Notes: generated by a model from the sequence alone, not told the origin. Shown: positions 10,340 to 23,503, counted from the stretch's first letter. The stretch: 64,000 bases of DNA from Diogma glabrata (GCA_963693315.1 OY856187.1:388568885-388632884); one strand, 5' to 3'. Numbers and translations: made by a program.

Positions 10340-12540
10340 TATTAGGTACCCGTTTGTTGTAGTTATGGGTGATTCTAATGTCAATCTCCTGTCTTCCCAT
10401 TCACGGGCCACTTGCAATAACTTTGCTGGCAGGTTTGGACTCACTATAATTTCTAATAATTATCCTATGCTCTTTTATCTCTTTTATCGTAGGCTTCAAA
10501 TATTTCCAATGCTTTTTCGGGTTCATGTATCGATTTTTTCATGGTCAGTGATGATTGGGTTGTCAAGGTTCACAATCAATTCTGGATTCCTGGCATCTCA
10601 CATCCTGCGTTCATAATCATGTCACTTGGCATCATCAAAGCTCCTCAAACTTTTTATGGATGTGTGCCTGACTTTGCCAAGGTTGATCTGGAAAGCTTAC
10701 TGTTATATCTGGGCACTGTAAATTTCTTACTCTTCTACTGATGTTAATGCTAAGCTTACTTTTCTAAATGAGCTTATTCTCCTACTCATGGATAAATTTC
10801 TACCGTACAAAAAGTTTTGTGGTCATAAAGTTACTACTATTCATCTAACTCCTGAAATGTTGCACATAAGGGCAATGCGAGACTTAGCTTACCGAGAATT
10901 CCTTAAAGATGGATGTCTTTAGCTTATACAGGAACAGAAAATTGGGATGTCTTTAGATTATACAGGAACAGCTTTAAGGTGATGGTACGGAAAGCCAAAC
11001 TTGCTTATGATGACAAAATATTCAAAGGAGCAAACTCTTCAAAGGATCTTTGGAGCAAAATCAAAAATACTGGTGTCCTTGGCGACATAGTGGAAACTCC
11101 TTCCCTTAGTGAAATCGAACTCCAACTCATCAGAACTTGCGCTAAACCAAATAGTTTTCCTCCAGTTGTCCGGTCAAATATTGATCTGCCGAAAGAAGAA
11201 AATGCTTTCTCTTTTCGTTCAGTAACATATGAAGAGCTGCAAATAACCTTTCAATAAATTAATTCTAATTCTGTAGGCTTAGATATCTTTCCTCTGAAAT
11301 TCCTAACGCTTATTTTCTCATCTATTATTCCTCACATCTTGCATTCGGTGAACTAATGCATTATGTTGGCGCGCTTTCCTGCGGCGTGGAAATTGGCTAA
11401 AATTTTGCCGATTCCTAAACAAGGGGAAGTGAATTTCACCCTATCTGCCCGTTTTGTCTAAAGTTTTTGAGAGACTTATATATATGCTCAACTGTCAGAC
11501 CATGTTGCTAAGTTAGGGTTAATCTGTTATAGACAGTCAGGCTTTCGTAAGCATTATATTCTACATATACTTTGTTGGATGTTTCTGATAAAATATTCAA
11601 ATAAGATATAATATTGACAGGAAACTGCTCTCTATACTACTATTCCTTGGTTTTAGCAAGGCTTTTAACTCTGTTGATCATTCTCTCTTAGTGTCTAAGC
11701 TCAAAGCTCAGTTCTTGTTTTCTTCATGTTCTTGCACCTTAATTAATTCTAATCTAATAGACCGCTTTCAAAGGGTCAGCTTCGGAGGTAAGCTCTCGAA
11801 TCTGCTCCCTAAAGCAAGCTAGTACCTTAATTGTCAATTTTGGGTCGCTTGCTGTTTTCGCTCTTCATTAATGACATCGCTAAGTCTTGCTTATTTTTAA
11901 CTGTACACCTCTTCGCTGATGACGTCCAGATTCTCCATGCTAGGTCACGATCAATCTCAATGATTGTGTTGAGGAGATAAATCACGACCTTAAATGCATC
12001 TCTGAGTGGGCCCTTGAAAATCGTTTGGCGCTTAATCCAGCTAACTCGCAGGCAGCGCTCTTTAATCCAATTCTGTAATCTCTCTTAATTCGAGACATAT
12101 TAGACTGGGTGGCTTTCGACTTTTTCGTCGAAAATTTCGTAATATAAATAGTTTTTTACTTCGTCACATCAGGAAGCACCTTGTCTTATCGCTTATTCCT
12201 CTCATTGAGTATGGTATAGAGGTTGTATCGGGTTGTACTGACGAAACTATTACCATTCTCAAGAGAACATTAAACTATGCAGTCAAATTTGTTTACAATT
12301 TAAGATCTCGTGATCACGTCTCGCCTTTCATCCTTCAACTCCTTGGGACTTCTTTTCTTGCTCATGTCAAAATAAGTCTTCTTTGCCAACTCTACCGAGT
12401 TATAAAGTTTCAGTCGCCTACTTTTTTATCAGATATTTCTCGGTTGGACATTCTAGAAGACAGTTAAATCTTGTCCCCCATCCCCCCAGGTCAGCTGTGT
12501 TTCTTAGGAGAAATCATATGAGGTGAGACTCATCAAACTT
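10340..12540 (+). pseudogene. Decayed third non-LTR element (endonuclease + RT)
   Basis: The remains of an endonuclease/RT polyprotein are spread over three frames. VVMGDSNVN near 10358 is the GDFN-type endonuclease motif. NWDVFRLYRNSFKVMVRKAK (10940-10999) and KDLWSKIKNTG (11043-11075) are the linker before RT. PAAWKLAKILPIPKQG at 11379-11426 precedes motif A, which appears as GFSKAFNSVDHSLL near 11651. LFADDVQILH near 11908 is motif C. Many stops and frameshifts separate these blocks, and motif B is only barely recognisable near 11800. It differs in sequence from both neighbouring LINEs and belongs to a CR1/Rex-like style. The span 10146-10340 is transitional flank. Confidence 0.75.
10912..10971 (+). 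repeat. 34-bp tandem duplication within the LINE pseudogene
   Basis: GATGTCTTTAG[C/A]TTATACAGGAACAG occurs at 10912-10937 and 10946-10971. It is a local slippage-type duplication that also shifts the frame. Confidence 0.8.
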
Positions 12541-12796
12541 TTCAACGGTTAATCGTTGTCTCTAAAAAGGTTTTATTTTTCTCAAGCAGTCTTCAGGAGG
12601 GAGCTAATAGACAATTTGAGCTCTGTGTGAAGTTGATTACCCCTATTTTCTGCTGAAGGTGCCCTAATTATTGGCTTGTGACTATATTCAATCTGTTACC
12701 TTTATTCTACGAGGGACTGACTGCAAAAGCCTTCTTTCCTTTTCATTATTCCTCTCTTTTCCTCCTTTTTCTTTAGTTTTTTCTTCCTTCCTTTTT

Positions 12797-14773
12797 AGGG
12801 TTCCGTTTTTTATACGGGACACTATTGGTGAGAGTAAAACGTGTTTTTCACATTATATCGATTATCTCGTAAACTATAAATGCTATGGACTTGAAATTTG
12901 GCATGCGTATAAAACTAATCTGTCCACATAAAATGCCGGATACAAATAAAACTAAAGTGGTTTTCGTTTGGTTTACAGGGCTGAGATGTGAGACCTTTGA
13001 GAAAATACATTTTTTTATAGATTCAAGTAGGGTATCATATGAAAGGGCTTCATTTCAGTATTCCATAAAAATTTATTTTGGAATTTTACACCTCACCATT
13101 TTTTGTATAATTTTGAATAATGATGTTTTTAACGCGTTTTCTTACCTCGATTAGCTCCGAACCTATCTGATCGAAAATTTTCAAATGTACTTGGAATGAT
13201 AGAAAAATTAGTACGTTTTTAATAAACAATATAAAAAAGTGTCATATTTCCATACTTAGATTTATTAAGGGGGTGGAAATGAGGAGGGGTAAAAACACTA
13301 TTTAAAATGTGGTCAAGTGGGGTGTCATTTGAAAGAGCACTTAATTTAAAAAACAAAGCAATTTTTTTTAGAATTTTGCGATGCCCAGGTTTTGAGTTAT
13401 AGTAAAAAAAAGTGCGAATTCAGACCGCCCCCCCTCCTAAGTTTCGACACTGATTGACAGAAAAATTTGTAAAATTTCACAGAGTTAGGAAATTTGCTAA
13501 ATTTTGTACGAAAACTATAGCGAAGTCTCCCTCCAATAATTATATTTCTGTGTGTTTAGAGGACCGGGGTAGAGGGGGTAAAAAAAACTGTTTTTGACCC
13601 AAGCGAGTGGGCTGTCATTTGATAGAGCACCTAATTTAAAATTCGCTGCAGTTTTTTTTAGAATTTTGCGGTGGCCAGTTTTTGAGTTATTGTCGAAAAA
13701 GTGCAAAGTCCTGACCGTTCCCCCCCCATGCGTTTCGACACTGATTGACAGAAAAATTTGTAAAATTTCACAGAGTTGGGAAATTCGCTAAATTTTGTAC
13801 GAAAACTATAGCAAAGTCTCCAATAATTATATTTCTGTGTGTTTAGAGGACCGGGGTAGAGGGGGTAAAAAAATTTTTTTGACCCAAGTGAGTGGGGTGT
13901 CATTTGAAAGAACATCTAATTTAAAATTCGTTGCAATTTTTTTTAGAATTTTTCAGTGCCCAGTTTTAGAGTTATTGTGAAAAAAGTGCAAAATTCATCG
14001 TTCCCCCCATACGTTTCGACTCTGGTTGACAGAAAAATTTGTAAAAATTCACAGAGTTAGGTAATTTGGTAAATTTTGTACAAAAACTATAGCGAAGTCT
14101 CCAATAATTATATTTCTGTGTGTTTAGAAGACCGGGGTAGAGGGGGTAAAAAAAACTTTTTTTTACCCAAGCGAGTGGGGTGTCATTTGAAAGAACATCT
14201 AATTTAAAATTCGTTGCAATTTTTTTTAGAATTTTGCTGTGCCCAGTTTTTGAGTTACTGTTGAAAAAGTTCAAAATTCAGACCGCCCCCCCCCCCCTCC
14301 ATACGTTTCGACACTAAATGACAGAAAAATTTGAAAAAACCATTTTTGACCCAAATGAGTGGGGTGTCATATGAAAGAGCACTTAATTTAAGAAATGTTA
14401 CAATTTTTTTAGAATTTTGCAATGCAGAGTTTTTGTGTTATTAAAAAAAAATATTTTTAGTATGTAGCCTTTCCACAACCCTAAATTTCAACACTCGATT
14501 GACCGAAAAAATAATCAAATTTAATCCATTTACAAGCTGGTGTAATTGAATCTTTTTTAAGTTACCAAAAACATCTATGGATAATATTTAACCTGAATTA
14601 ACATTTTTTTTGCCATTTTTGATCAATGTAGATTTGATTGTAATTTACTATTGACATTTACAATTTAACATTTATTTTGTTATGTGTCTATGGTCTGAAA
14701 ATATAAGGACATTACAACACAACTTTTTGTCAATAATTTTTGATATTGTGTTCTTTTAAATTCACGGAACCCT
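12797..14773. mobile_element. Short-TIR nonautonomous element with internal tandem repeats
   Basis: AGGGTTCCGT at 12797-12806 is matched by ACGGAACCCT at 14764-14773. I know AGGGTTCCGT-bounded sequences as common dispersed elements in insects. The interior holds the ~285-bp tandem repeat array and no transposase; the 60-100 codon ORFs inside are repeat-derived. Superfamily and target duplication are unclear. Confidence 0.6.
13310..14470 (+). repeat. ~285-bp tandem repeat array, about four units
   Basis: The landmark GGTGTCATTTGAAAG, with small variants, falls at 13321, 13611, 13896, 14179 and 14363, giving spacings of 290, 285, 283 and 184. Each full unit also holds CGACACTGATTGACAGAAAA, ATAATTATATTTCTGTGTG and GACCGGGGTAGAGGGGGTAA. 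The last unit is shortened by an internal deletion. A more diverged first unit may lie near 13030 (GTATCATATGAAAGGG). Confidence 0.9.
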
Positions 14774-17150
14774 TGACGAGCGAATTTTATTCGCACTTGT
14801 CTGACTTTTTTTTTTTATTTGTTTTGTTTTTTCTCTTATTAATGACCCTAGTATCTTCTTTTCATTGCTCTTTTATTTGATCTTCACGTTTTGAGTATAG
14901 AACTTTATATCTTTTCCATATTACTGAGGCTCTAACGTCCATTTCTCATTAGGAACAGGTATGGCCTGCTATTCGTTGATTGTTAATTGATTCATAAGTT
15001 AAGTTTACTGCTGTTTCCTGTTATTGTAAGCAGATTAATTCTCAAATTCTATTTTGGTGCTCTGATTCTGGTTTTGTTTCTTTTGGTTTCACTGTTTTCT
15101 TGTTGATTGCAGTTAAACTATAAGCTAGATTTACATTTGCATGCGTATGAAGTCATACAGTTAATTCATGATTGATTTTGAAATTTATTTTCCTGTATAT
15201 TAAATTCTTATTTTAGCAAGAAAATTGAGTTATTAGTTATACTTACTGGAGTGTAACCTTTGTAAATATTGTTTTTTTAAGTTCTTCTGTACAATAATAT
15301 GGGCTTTTCAATAAGCTAGGGTAAAAAATGGAATAGGACAGGAAACAATTTAGATTTCCACATCTGTTTATCTATTACAAGGTCCAAACCTAAATGTTTC
15401 TAGCAACCATTGATATCGCAAAATAAATGTAATAATTTTATTACGAAACGAGCCCGAGTCAAATAAGATAGACTATATCGATTAAACTTATTTCTGAATA
15501 CACTTAATACTTGATGTTATTGACACATAATACAGTTAAAGTTGTTTTGTTTAAGAAAGTTCTTAAAAGATTTATAAAGTTTTTAGTTGAAAATAAACAT
15601 GACTGTAAATAAATTAATAAATTTCTTTCAAAACTTTATTACAATCAGAGACAAAAGTTTTCATTTTACTGAATTGAATTTTAAAACGAATGTTTTTTTA
15701 TGAAAATAGATTATAAACTTAAAGTTTCTAATTTAAATCCGTTCAGAGTAATTTGATGGTGTGACAAAAAATACCGCAAATTTGAAGATTTTATTGTGGT
15801 GTTATTTTATTGACTATCAGTCAATCTCACAAAGTATTTAAAGTTATTTTCCCCATGAGATAGTATACGTCTGACGTTTTTTAAAAAAAATTTAAATGAT
15901 ATGCGTAGGTTGATTTCCTAATTTGTCAAAAATTTCATAAAGGTATAATTATTTCGGCTTTCTAGGATAACCTGACCAGAGTCTAATCGCTGAAATGTGA
16001 AATTAGAAATTTCTATATTGCAAGATCGTGGGACAGTCAAATTATGCCGTTTTTATGATGAGGACTCACCAAAAATTAAAAAACAACAAAAAATTAGTGA
16101 TGTTTTACAGCATAAATGTCTACGTTTATTAAGTTTTACGTTTATCACCAAGGGAGAATACAATCTCTGTATAGACGTATTGGTTCACGAGAATGAATAT
16201 TCAACTATCCTTTTGACATTTTTATAGAAATATATGATTTTTATTTCTTTTATTTTTAGAAGCATTTTTATTTTAAAAGATTTTTTTTTAAAACGTTTTT
16301 TTCAAATTAGTTTTGTTTTGAAACTTACATCTTCATCTAAAGGAAAAAACTAAAGGTTTTCGTTTCTATCCGAAAAAACGACAAGGAACGTTTAAAAACG
16401 ATAGATAATGCATCCTCCTCAGATGGTAAAACATAAAAGCCTGCTGCCGTTTTTATCGGAAAAAAGGACCGATCCAAACCCATTAAATCACATTCAAAGG
16501 CCGCATAGGAAATGATAGAGAAACGGCTTTATCGGTTTCTATCATTTATTTTTACAAATATTTTTTTTCGCATGTCTCTAGAAATAGACTCATCGTGTCA
16601 ATTCTTAAGCCATTCCTCTGTCACATATTTTTCATAAATTTCATCGAACAATTAATTTTCACTTATTCCATTCCATTCCGAATATTTTTATGTACTAGGA
16701 ATCGCCAAGTGACCGAAATAGACGGCCCAACAAAATAACTACAGCACATTATTTCGGAGTAATTGATTTATTGATTCAATTGGTTTTGAATTGTGAAACA
16801 AATAACACAAAAAAAAACAGAATATAATCAAACAAAAACTCAAAAAAAAACGCACCTTCACACTTCCCCCTTTTTTCTAAAAAAAAAAATTAGTCTAACT
16901 TCCAAAAAAAAATGTGATTCGAAAAATCGCTACTTTTAAGGAACAGGATTGGTTTAAAAAAACTAAACGAATGAAAGCGGCTTGAACGCCATCACAAATA
17001 ATTTGCAAGTGTAAGCTGAGCATCCAGTTTAAAACATTAATTTCATCAAACTGGATTGTGCAATGTAAATATTCTAAATTTGTATATCAAATAAAATGTA
17101 GATATTCTAGTTGAATCAATAAATGTGGAATAATTCTAAGAGATGGCGTA
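14774..17150. other. AT-rich stretch without recognisable gene
   Basis: No conserved motif was found on either strand. A 76-codon ORF at 15997-16227 matches nothing I know. Around 16380-16560 there are repeated AACGATAGA/AATGATAGA and CCGTTTTTATCGG-like words, perhaps a weak TE relic. Around 16800-16870 A-rich runs dominate. Confidence 0.5.
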
Positions 17151-17279
17151 TGCATTAATGTGAACCATTCATATGTAACTTCACCCTTCATTAGACGAAT
17201 GTCAAAATTTCAGCCATTTAAGTTTACGAATTTACAAGCAACAGCCAAGAGAAGCAAACAACAGCCGCGTTTTTTTTAA

Positions 17280-17612
17280 ATGGAAAAATCTGAGTTTCGT
17301 GTTCCGATTAAACACTAATATTTACTCAAGAAATCGATAAAAGAGACCAAAGCCAAGTTAGATAATTATTATCCGTATTCTGCGACGTCGTTGACGATGA
17401 AATCATCAAGGTTTTTTTAGCTTTCGTTGCGACCATACAAGCACAAGTGAAACTGAACGACCTGGGCGCTCAAAAGAGGTTTGTACACCAAAATACACCG
17501 ACAAAAGCCATGATTTTATATTAAACGACCCTAAAGTGAAATTGAGGGAGATGGCTGATACCACAAAGATGTCCAATGGCAGTGTGCTCAAAATCATAAA
17601 TGTTAATAATGT
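17280..17612 (+). pseudogene. Mariner transposase, N-terminal part
   Basis: It begins MEKSEFRVPIKH, the classical mariner start, then KKSIKETKAKLDNYYPYSA and, after frame breaks, NDPKVKLREMADTTKMSNGS. That is the paired helix-turn-helix DNA-binding region, which recognises the TIRs in active relatives. Two or more stops and frameshifts are present. It stops abruptly at the helix before the catalytic domain, where the Penelope-like fragment begins. The sequence style is irritans-like. Confidence 0.85.
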
Positions 17613-17625
17613 TAATGTTGAATTC

Positions 17626-18530
17626 CCTTGATGTTAAACACTTTCTCTCCAGTAAAATCATCCCACCCGACCACTCTCTCGTTTCCTTCGACGTCATCTC
17701 TCTGTTCACTAACGTTCCAGTGGACATGGCTTTGAACGCTATAAGTACCCGTTGGGACCGGATCTAACCATTCACCACCATTCCACAGTTGCTATTTGAA
17801 CAGTTGATCCTTTTTTGTACAGTTAAGACTTCCTTTTTTACCTTCCGCGATCGCATTTATACACAAACCAGAGGACTTGCCATGGGCAACCCTCTTTCTG
17901 ACTTGGTTCTGGAAGATGTGTTGCACCGATCTCTAGACCATCTCGTTTACTCTCCAGTTTTATTCAAAAAATACGTTGACGACATTATCTGCTGTATTCC
18001 TTCGGTCTACATTGATGACACATCCCTCAACTCCATTTCCCCTTCTATCCAATTCACCCATGAAATAGAAAATAATGACCAAATCAGTTTTTTAGACATC
18101 AACATCATCCGAAACCCCAACTGCAGCATATCCACTGATTGGTACCACAAACCCATATCCTCAAACCGGCTCTTAAACTTTTTATCTGGACACCATTTCA
18201 ACACAAAATTAACATAGGATATTCTTTTACAAAACGTGTCCTTTCCCTTTGTGATAATAAATATAAACCTCAAAACATCCAGAAGGTATATCAAATCCTC
18301 TTAAGCAATAACTTTCCTCCACACATCATCAATAAAATCCTGACAAAACACCAAACCCTATCCTCAACTCCTGTCCCTCCTCCTCCTTTAGTCGACTCTG
18401 TCTATTTTCCTTTCCCCTACATCGATGGTTTTACCCACATACTTACATCTTTTTTTCAAAAGAACTTTCCTGAAGTTCGTCTAGCATTTTCCTACCCCAC
18501 CTCTCTCTAAACCTTTGTTTTCTCCAATCA
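17626..18530 (+). pseudogene. Penelope-like element reverse transcriptase fragment
   Basis: Motif A reads SFDVISLFTNVP (17676-17711), followed by YTQTRGLAMGNPLS (17861-17902) and FKKYVDDIICCIP (17963-18001), the YVDD catalytic box. QISFLDINIIRNPN and WYHKPISSNRLLNFLSGH come next, all in Penelope-specific order. A frameshift near 18200 moves the frame to one that continues KINIGYSFTKRVLSLCDNKY. A stop occurs near 17768. The upstream RT fingers and the C-terminal GIY-YIG endonuclease are missing. The copy is therefore a dead internal fragment lying inside mariner, and is younger than that mariner insertion. Confidence 0.85.
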
Positions 18531-18591
18531 TTGGCAGAATTTAGAATTCTTTATGCAAAATTCAAAAGAGTTTTTGTGCCGATTGTCTTGC

Positions 18592-18652
18592 CCAGTGTCT
18601 AAAATGAATGTACGAAACCATGTACGAAAAATGGATTCATTTTAGACACTGG
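18592..18652. repeat. Perfect 18-bp inverted repeat (hairpin)
   Basis: CCAGTGTCTAAAATGAAT at 18592-18609 is exactly reverse-complemented at 18635-18652, with a 25-base loop holding two GTACGAAA copies. It lies between the Penelope fragment and the mariner C-terminus. Confidence 0.85.
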
Positions 18653-18674
18653 AGTAAAAATACTGGGTTTCTCC

Positions 18675-19135
18675 GGGTGAAAGTGCTCCAAAGCGTCCAA
18701 AACCCCAGAAATGGACGAAATAGGCAATGGCATACGTATTTTGCGATGTGCGTGAAATAACATTCATCGACTGTATCTTGGAAAAGCACAACCAAACTGG
18801 CGCATATTATTCATCATTATTGAATAGTTTGAAAATTGAAATCGCAGTTAAACAGCAGCATTTGTAAAAGTCAACTATCATCATGACAATGTCTGACAAT
18901 AGCTGCTCATACATCTTTAGTGACTCAAGCGAAATTACACGAAATTGAATTTGAACTGGTTCCTCAGCTACCGCATTCACCAGATCTGGCCCCCAGCGAT
19001 TTTTACCTGGGTCCAAATTTAAAAAGATGGCTCACCGGTAAGCGATTTCACTCAAAAGAAAAAATTGTAGCTGAATCGGAGGTCTTTTTGCAGAGCTTTT
19101 CGGACGGGATAAAAAAGTAAGAAATACGTTGGACT
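18675..19135 (+). pseudogene. Mariner transposase, catalytic C-terminal part
   Basis: It reads ESAPKRPKPQKWTK, then AMAYVFCDVRE (normally FWD), TGAYYSSLLNSLKIEI, a damaged HHDN block near 18875, TQAKLHEIEFELVPQLPHSP and DLAPSDFYL. The last holds the third Asp of the mariner D,D34D triad. Stops and frameshifts occur at least near 18708, 18865 and 18885. KRWLTGKRFHSKEKI closes the domain. No active product is possible. Confidence 0.85.
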
Positions 19136-19230
19136 CACTGTATCGAATTAAAAGGAAGGTATGTTGAGTAATAAAACCTAATTTGGCCAAAAATGTTTTC
19201 TTGTTTCACACTTATTGATTCACCTATAAT

Positions 19231-20330
<1,100 letters not shown>

Positions 20331-20352
20331 GATATGAGATATAACGAAAACG

Positions 20353-21310
20353 ACCGGCACTCTCACGGTCGCATTTGTTAACATAATTTTCTGTACATGT
20401 GTGTTCTATTAATATCTCCGACGAGTTCGTGAATCAGCAAAATTCGACACGTGGTTAAGCAACTAGAGCCCTTTTTCTAAAAAAAATTGATATTTTAAAA
20501 CCGTTGTAACGGTCGTTTGGATACTAATATTTTAAAAAAGTTAACAAGTTTAGAATTTTTGGAATCTTTTCTATTCATTTGTTTTAAAAATAGACCTCTG
20601 CAGTTAGAGGTTCCTGAGTGAGCGGCTCCAACAAAATAGATTGCAAAAAAATTTTTTTTTTGAAACAACCGGCACTCTCACGGTCGCATTTGTAAAGCCA
20701 GATTAAAAAACCTTTTCTAAAAATGTGCGTTTTATTAATATCTTGAAGAAGTTCGTAAATCAGCCAAATCCGACACATGGTTAAGAAACTAGAGGCTTTA
20801 TACTAGAAAAAAACTCTGTTTTTAAGATCCGTTATAACGGCCGTTCGGATTATAATATTTTTAAAATCTTCATAAATTTAGAATCTTTGAAACCTTTTTA
20901 TTCAGTTTCTTTCAAAAAATAGACCTCTGCAGTTGGAGGTTTCTGAGTGAGCGGCTCCAACAAAAAACCTTGTAAAACACAAAATGCGTTTGAATCAACC
21001 GGCACTCTTACGGTCGCAGTTGTGGAGCCAGATCAAAAAACCTTCCGTAAACATGTGTGTTTTATTAATATCTTGGACAAATTCGTAAATCAGAAAAATC
21101 TGTCACATGGTTAAATAACTAGAGGCTTTATACTAGAAAAAAAATTCGTTTTTTTAATCCGTTATAACGGCCGTTTGGATACTAATATTTTTAAAAACTT
21201 CATAAATTTAGAATCTGTGGAAACATTTTAATCCGTTTCTTATAAATATAAACCTCTGCAGCTAGAGGTTTTTGACTTGTTGGCTTCAACAAAAAAGTTT
21301 GCATCAATCC
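20353..21310 (+). repeat. ~320-bp tandem repeat, three copies
   Basis: ACCGGCACTCTCACGGTCGC (third copy TCTTACGGTCGC) starts units at 20353, 20668 and 20998. Each unit also carries TATTAATATCT, CACATGGTTAA, a CCGTTATAACGG palindrome (degenerate in copy 1) and CCTCTGCAG..AGAGG. The array abuts the (TA)n tract. Confidence 0.9.
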
Positions 21311-23276
21311 ATAACTACAATTTCCAAAAACCTTATAACAGTCAATGAAAAAAAAATAAAAAGGTTTGAATAGAAGAAGTTAATTTTTTTTCCTAGAAAT
21401 AAACTATTTTGATATTTAGCAGTAATTGGACAACATATGATATAGCGTAGGTTTGTGTCATAAATTGTCACACACATGTTCTGTGATAGATTTGATATTT
21501 GTTTGTTGCAAAATTGGATAGATATAGTTTTGAGTTATAGCTACATATAAGCTAATTTTCTTTTTAAAATTTGTTCGATATCTGTTTGAAATTAGTTTGT
21601 GTTGTTTAAACTAATCTGATACATCAGATTCTACTGGCACACAAAACTGTCTGATCTCGAAGTCTACTTATTTCTAGCGGATATACGTGCCCCTTGGACT
21701 TTTTTTATGTTTGTTTGTATCTGCATATATGTTTTTTTTAAATAACGTTCATTGTTGCAAACTTTACTCCTACAATAAAAAGGGACGCAATAAAAAATTG
21801 GTTTAAATATATAGTTCTACTGAGAAAAGGAATATACAGATACTGAAAAAAATTTAGTTAAATTGAAACACTGTTTCAGTAAAACTGAACTGGTTTGCAC
21901 TGGTTTGTTCTCTTTCTCTCTGAATAGTTAAATCAACAAATAATATTATAAAAACTGTAAGAGCTGTACTTCTGCGACCACTGATAATACCAGTAAGATT
22001 TCTCTAGCCAGGGTGATACCTTAGGGATGCTGGTAGATCAGCTGTATTTAGTTCACGGTGGCATCCTCAATTTTAGCTGTGAAATAATCCTTGGTGATGG
22101 CATGCTATTGCTTGATCGAAGAAACGAGTCTTCATATAGCTCTATATCTGGGATTTAATCATTGAAAAAGACGGTGCGACACATGATCAAACAATATGTC
22201 ACTAGCTGGATTATTGGCAACCCCATTTTAGATTTGGTGCCGCAAATTTAAAATAAATTTGCTTTTTACTATTTATTTTATTTTAACTTTCTCTATCCTA
22301 TCCTATCCTATCCAAGAAAAAGAAAGAACTGTGAAACAATGGAAAACAATTTTTAAGCCATTGCAAATATTGGTTTCATGGGACGCTTCGTGGGTAAGAT
22401 TTGCCCATGGGACAATGCCGTGAAACGTGGGACATTTCAACACAGCGTGGGACGTCTGGCCAGTTTAGTCTAGGAGAACAACAACTAATTGATAAGAATC
22501 AACTTTCAAGAGAATTGACACATAATCGTTATTGGTGGTAATGTTTTTCATAATTATGATTGCATAAGGTTATGGATTCCGCGGAATAGAAATAAATTAT
22601 TTTACTGTAGTTATTTGCCAGCGTTATTTTACCTTAATTTTACTCCGGATTTCTCAAAAGTGTATTCCGATAAGAGTGGGAACAAATTTTCAGTAGTAAT
22701 TTCCCAAGACGGTGAAATTTTTAAAAAATATGAAAATTTATCACCGGTCGAGGGAAGTTTGTTTGTCAACTTGACAAAATAATTGTAACATCTATTAATT
22801 TATAATTCAATTAATTCATATTTTTGTAAAAAAAAAATTAAATATTTTTTGTAATTGTCCTAGGGAAATTATCAGTTGTAATCTCCCAAGGGCCGTGATG
22901 ATTCGAAATAATTTTTTGTCAAACATTTCAAAAGCATGTATATTGAAAAAAGCACGAGGCCGTAGGCCGAGGGCTTTTATCAATACCACTTGCTTGAGGA
23001 ATTTTCCAAAAAATTATGAGAATTTATCAACGAACGAGGGGAATTCGTTTAGAAATTTTTTTGCCGTTTTTCATTTCTTTATGTATTTTTTATGAATTAC
23101 ACGTTGGCCTACTGGGATATCAGTTAAATATTTCAAAAATTATTTGATAATTTTTAATATCGCAGTAGGCCAGACGTATAACTATTTGTTATTATTATAA
23201 TTTAAATGTTATTGCTGAAATTGAATGATGTCATTACATTTTAGAGAATTTCATAAGGTTTAAATTAAAATAAAAC
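21311..23276. other. Spacer with minor repeats, no gene
   Basis: It holds a (CTATC)4 microsatellite at 22293-22313, a cluster of GTGGGAC/ATGGGAC words at 22378-22450, and two diverged direct repeats (CAGTAGTAATTTCCCAAG near 22691; CAGTTGTAATCTCCCAAG near 22873). It also holds a GGCCTACTG / CAGTAGGCC inverted pair (23105 and 23164). No coding signature was found. Confidence 0.5.
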
Positions 23277-23279
23277 TAA

Positions 23280-23500
23280 AGCCGCAATTAGACTATTGCA
23301 GAACTCTGCAATATTTCCGCAATGGTAGTGTGTAAAATATTCATTGCAGAAAAGTTTGGCAATGAACTCATTGCAAAACATTGCAATGACTCATTGCAAT
23401 GTTTTGCAATGAGTTCATTGCCAAACTTTTCTGCAATGAATATTTTACACACTACCATTGCAGAAATATTGCAGAGTTCTGAAATAGTCTAATTGCGGCT
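23280..23500. mobile_element. Palindromic MITE with TAA target duplication
   Basis: The 221-bp unit folds back on itself along almost its whole length (arms ~110 bp). It starts AGCCGCAATTAGACTATTGC and ends with its complement. TAA flanks both sides (23277-23279 and 23501-23503). A 3-bp TWA duplication fits the PIF/Harbinger superfamily; that assignment is inference. Only a few mismatches separate the arms (CCGCAATGG versus CCATTGCAG, GAACTC versus GAAATAG). It is nonautonomous. Confidence 0.8.
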
Positions 23501-23503
23501 TAA

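Larger units (their letters stand above)
17150..19230 (+). mobile_element. Mariner transposon relic split by a Penelope-like insertion
   Basis: The two ends of a mariner transposase, in the same orientation, lie at 17280-17612 and ~18675-19135. A Penelope-like RT fragment occupies the gap. A mariner of ~1.3 kb plus ~0.95 kb of insert accounts for the span. TIRs could not be matched confidently, so the outer limits are estimates. Confidence 0.75.

Noticed and set aside
13515..14274. Antisense ORFs of 63-100 codons with similar peptides
   Set aside because: Their similarity comes from the underlying ~285-bp tandem DNA repeat.
15997..16227. 76-codon ORF
   Set aside because: No motif, no homologue known to me and no gene context; consistent with chance in AT-rich DNA.
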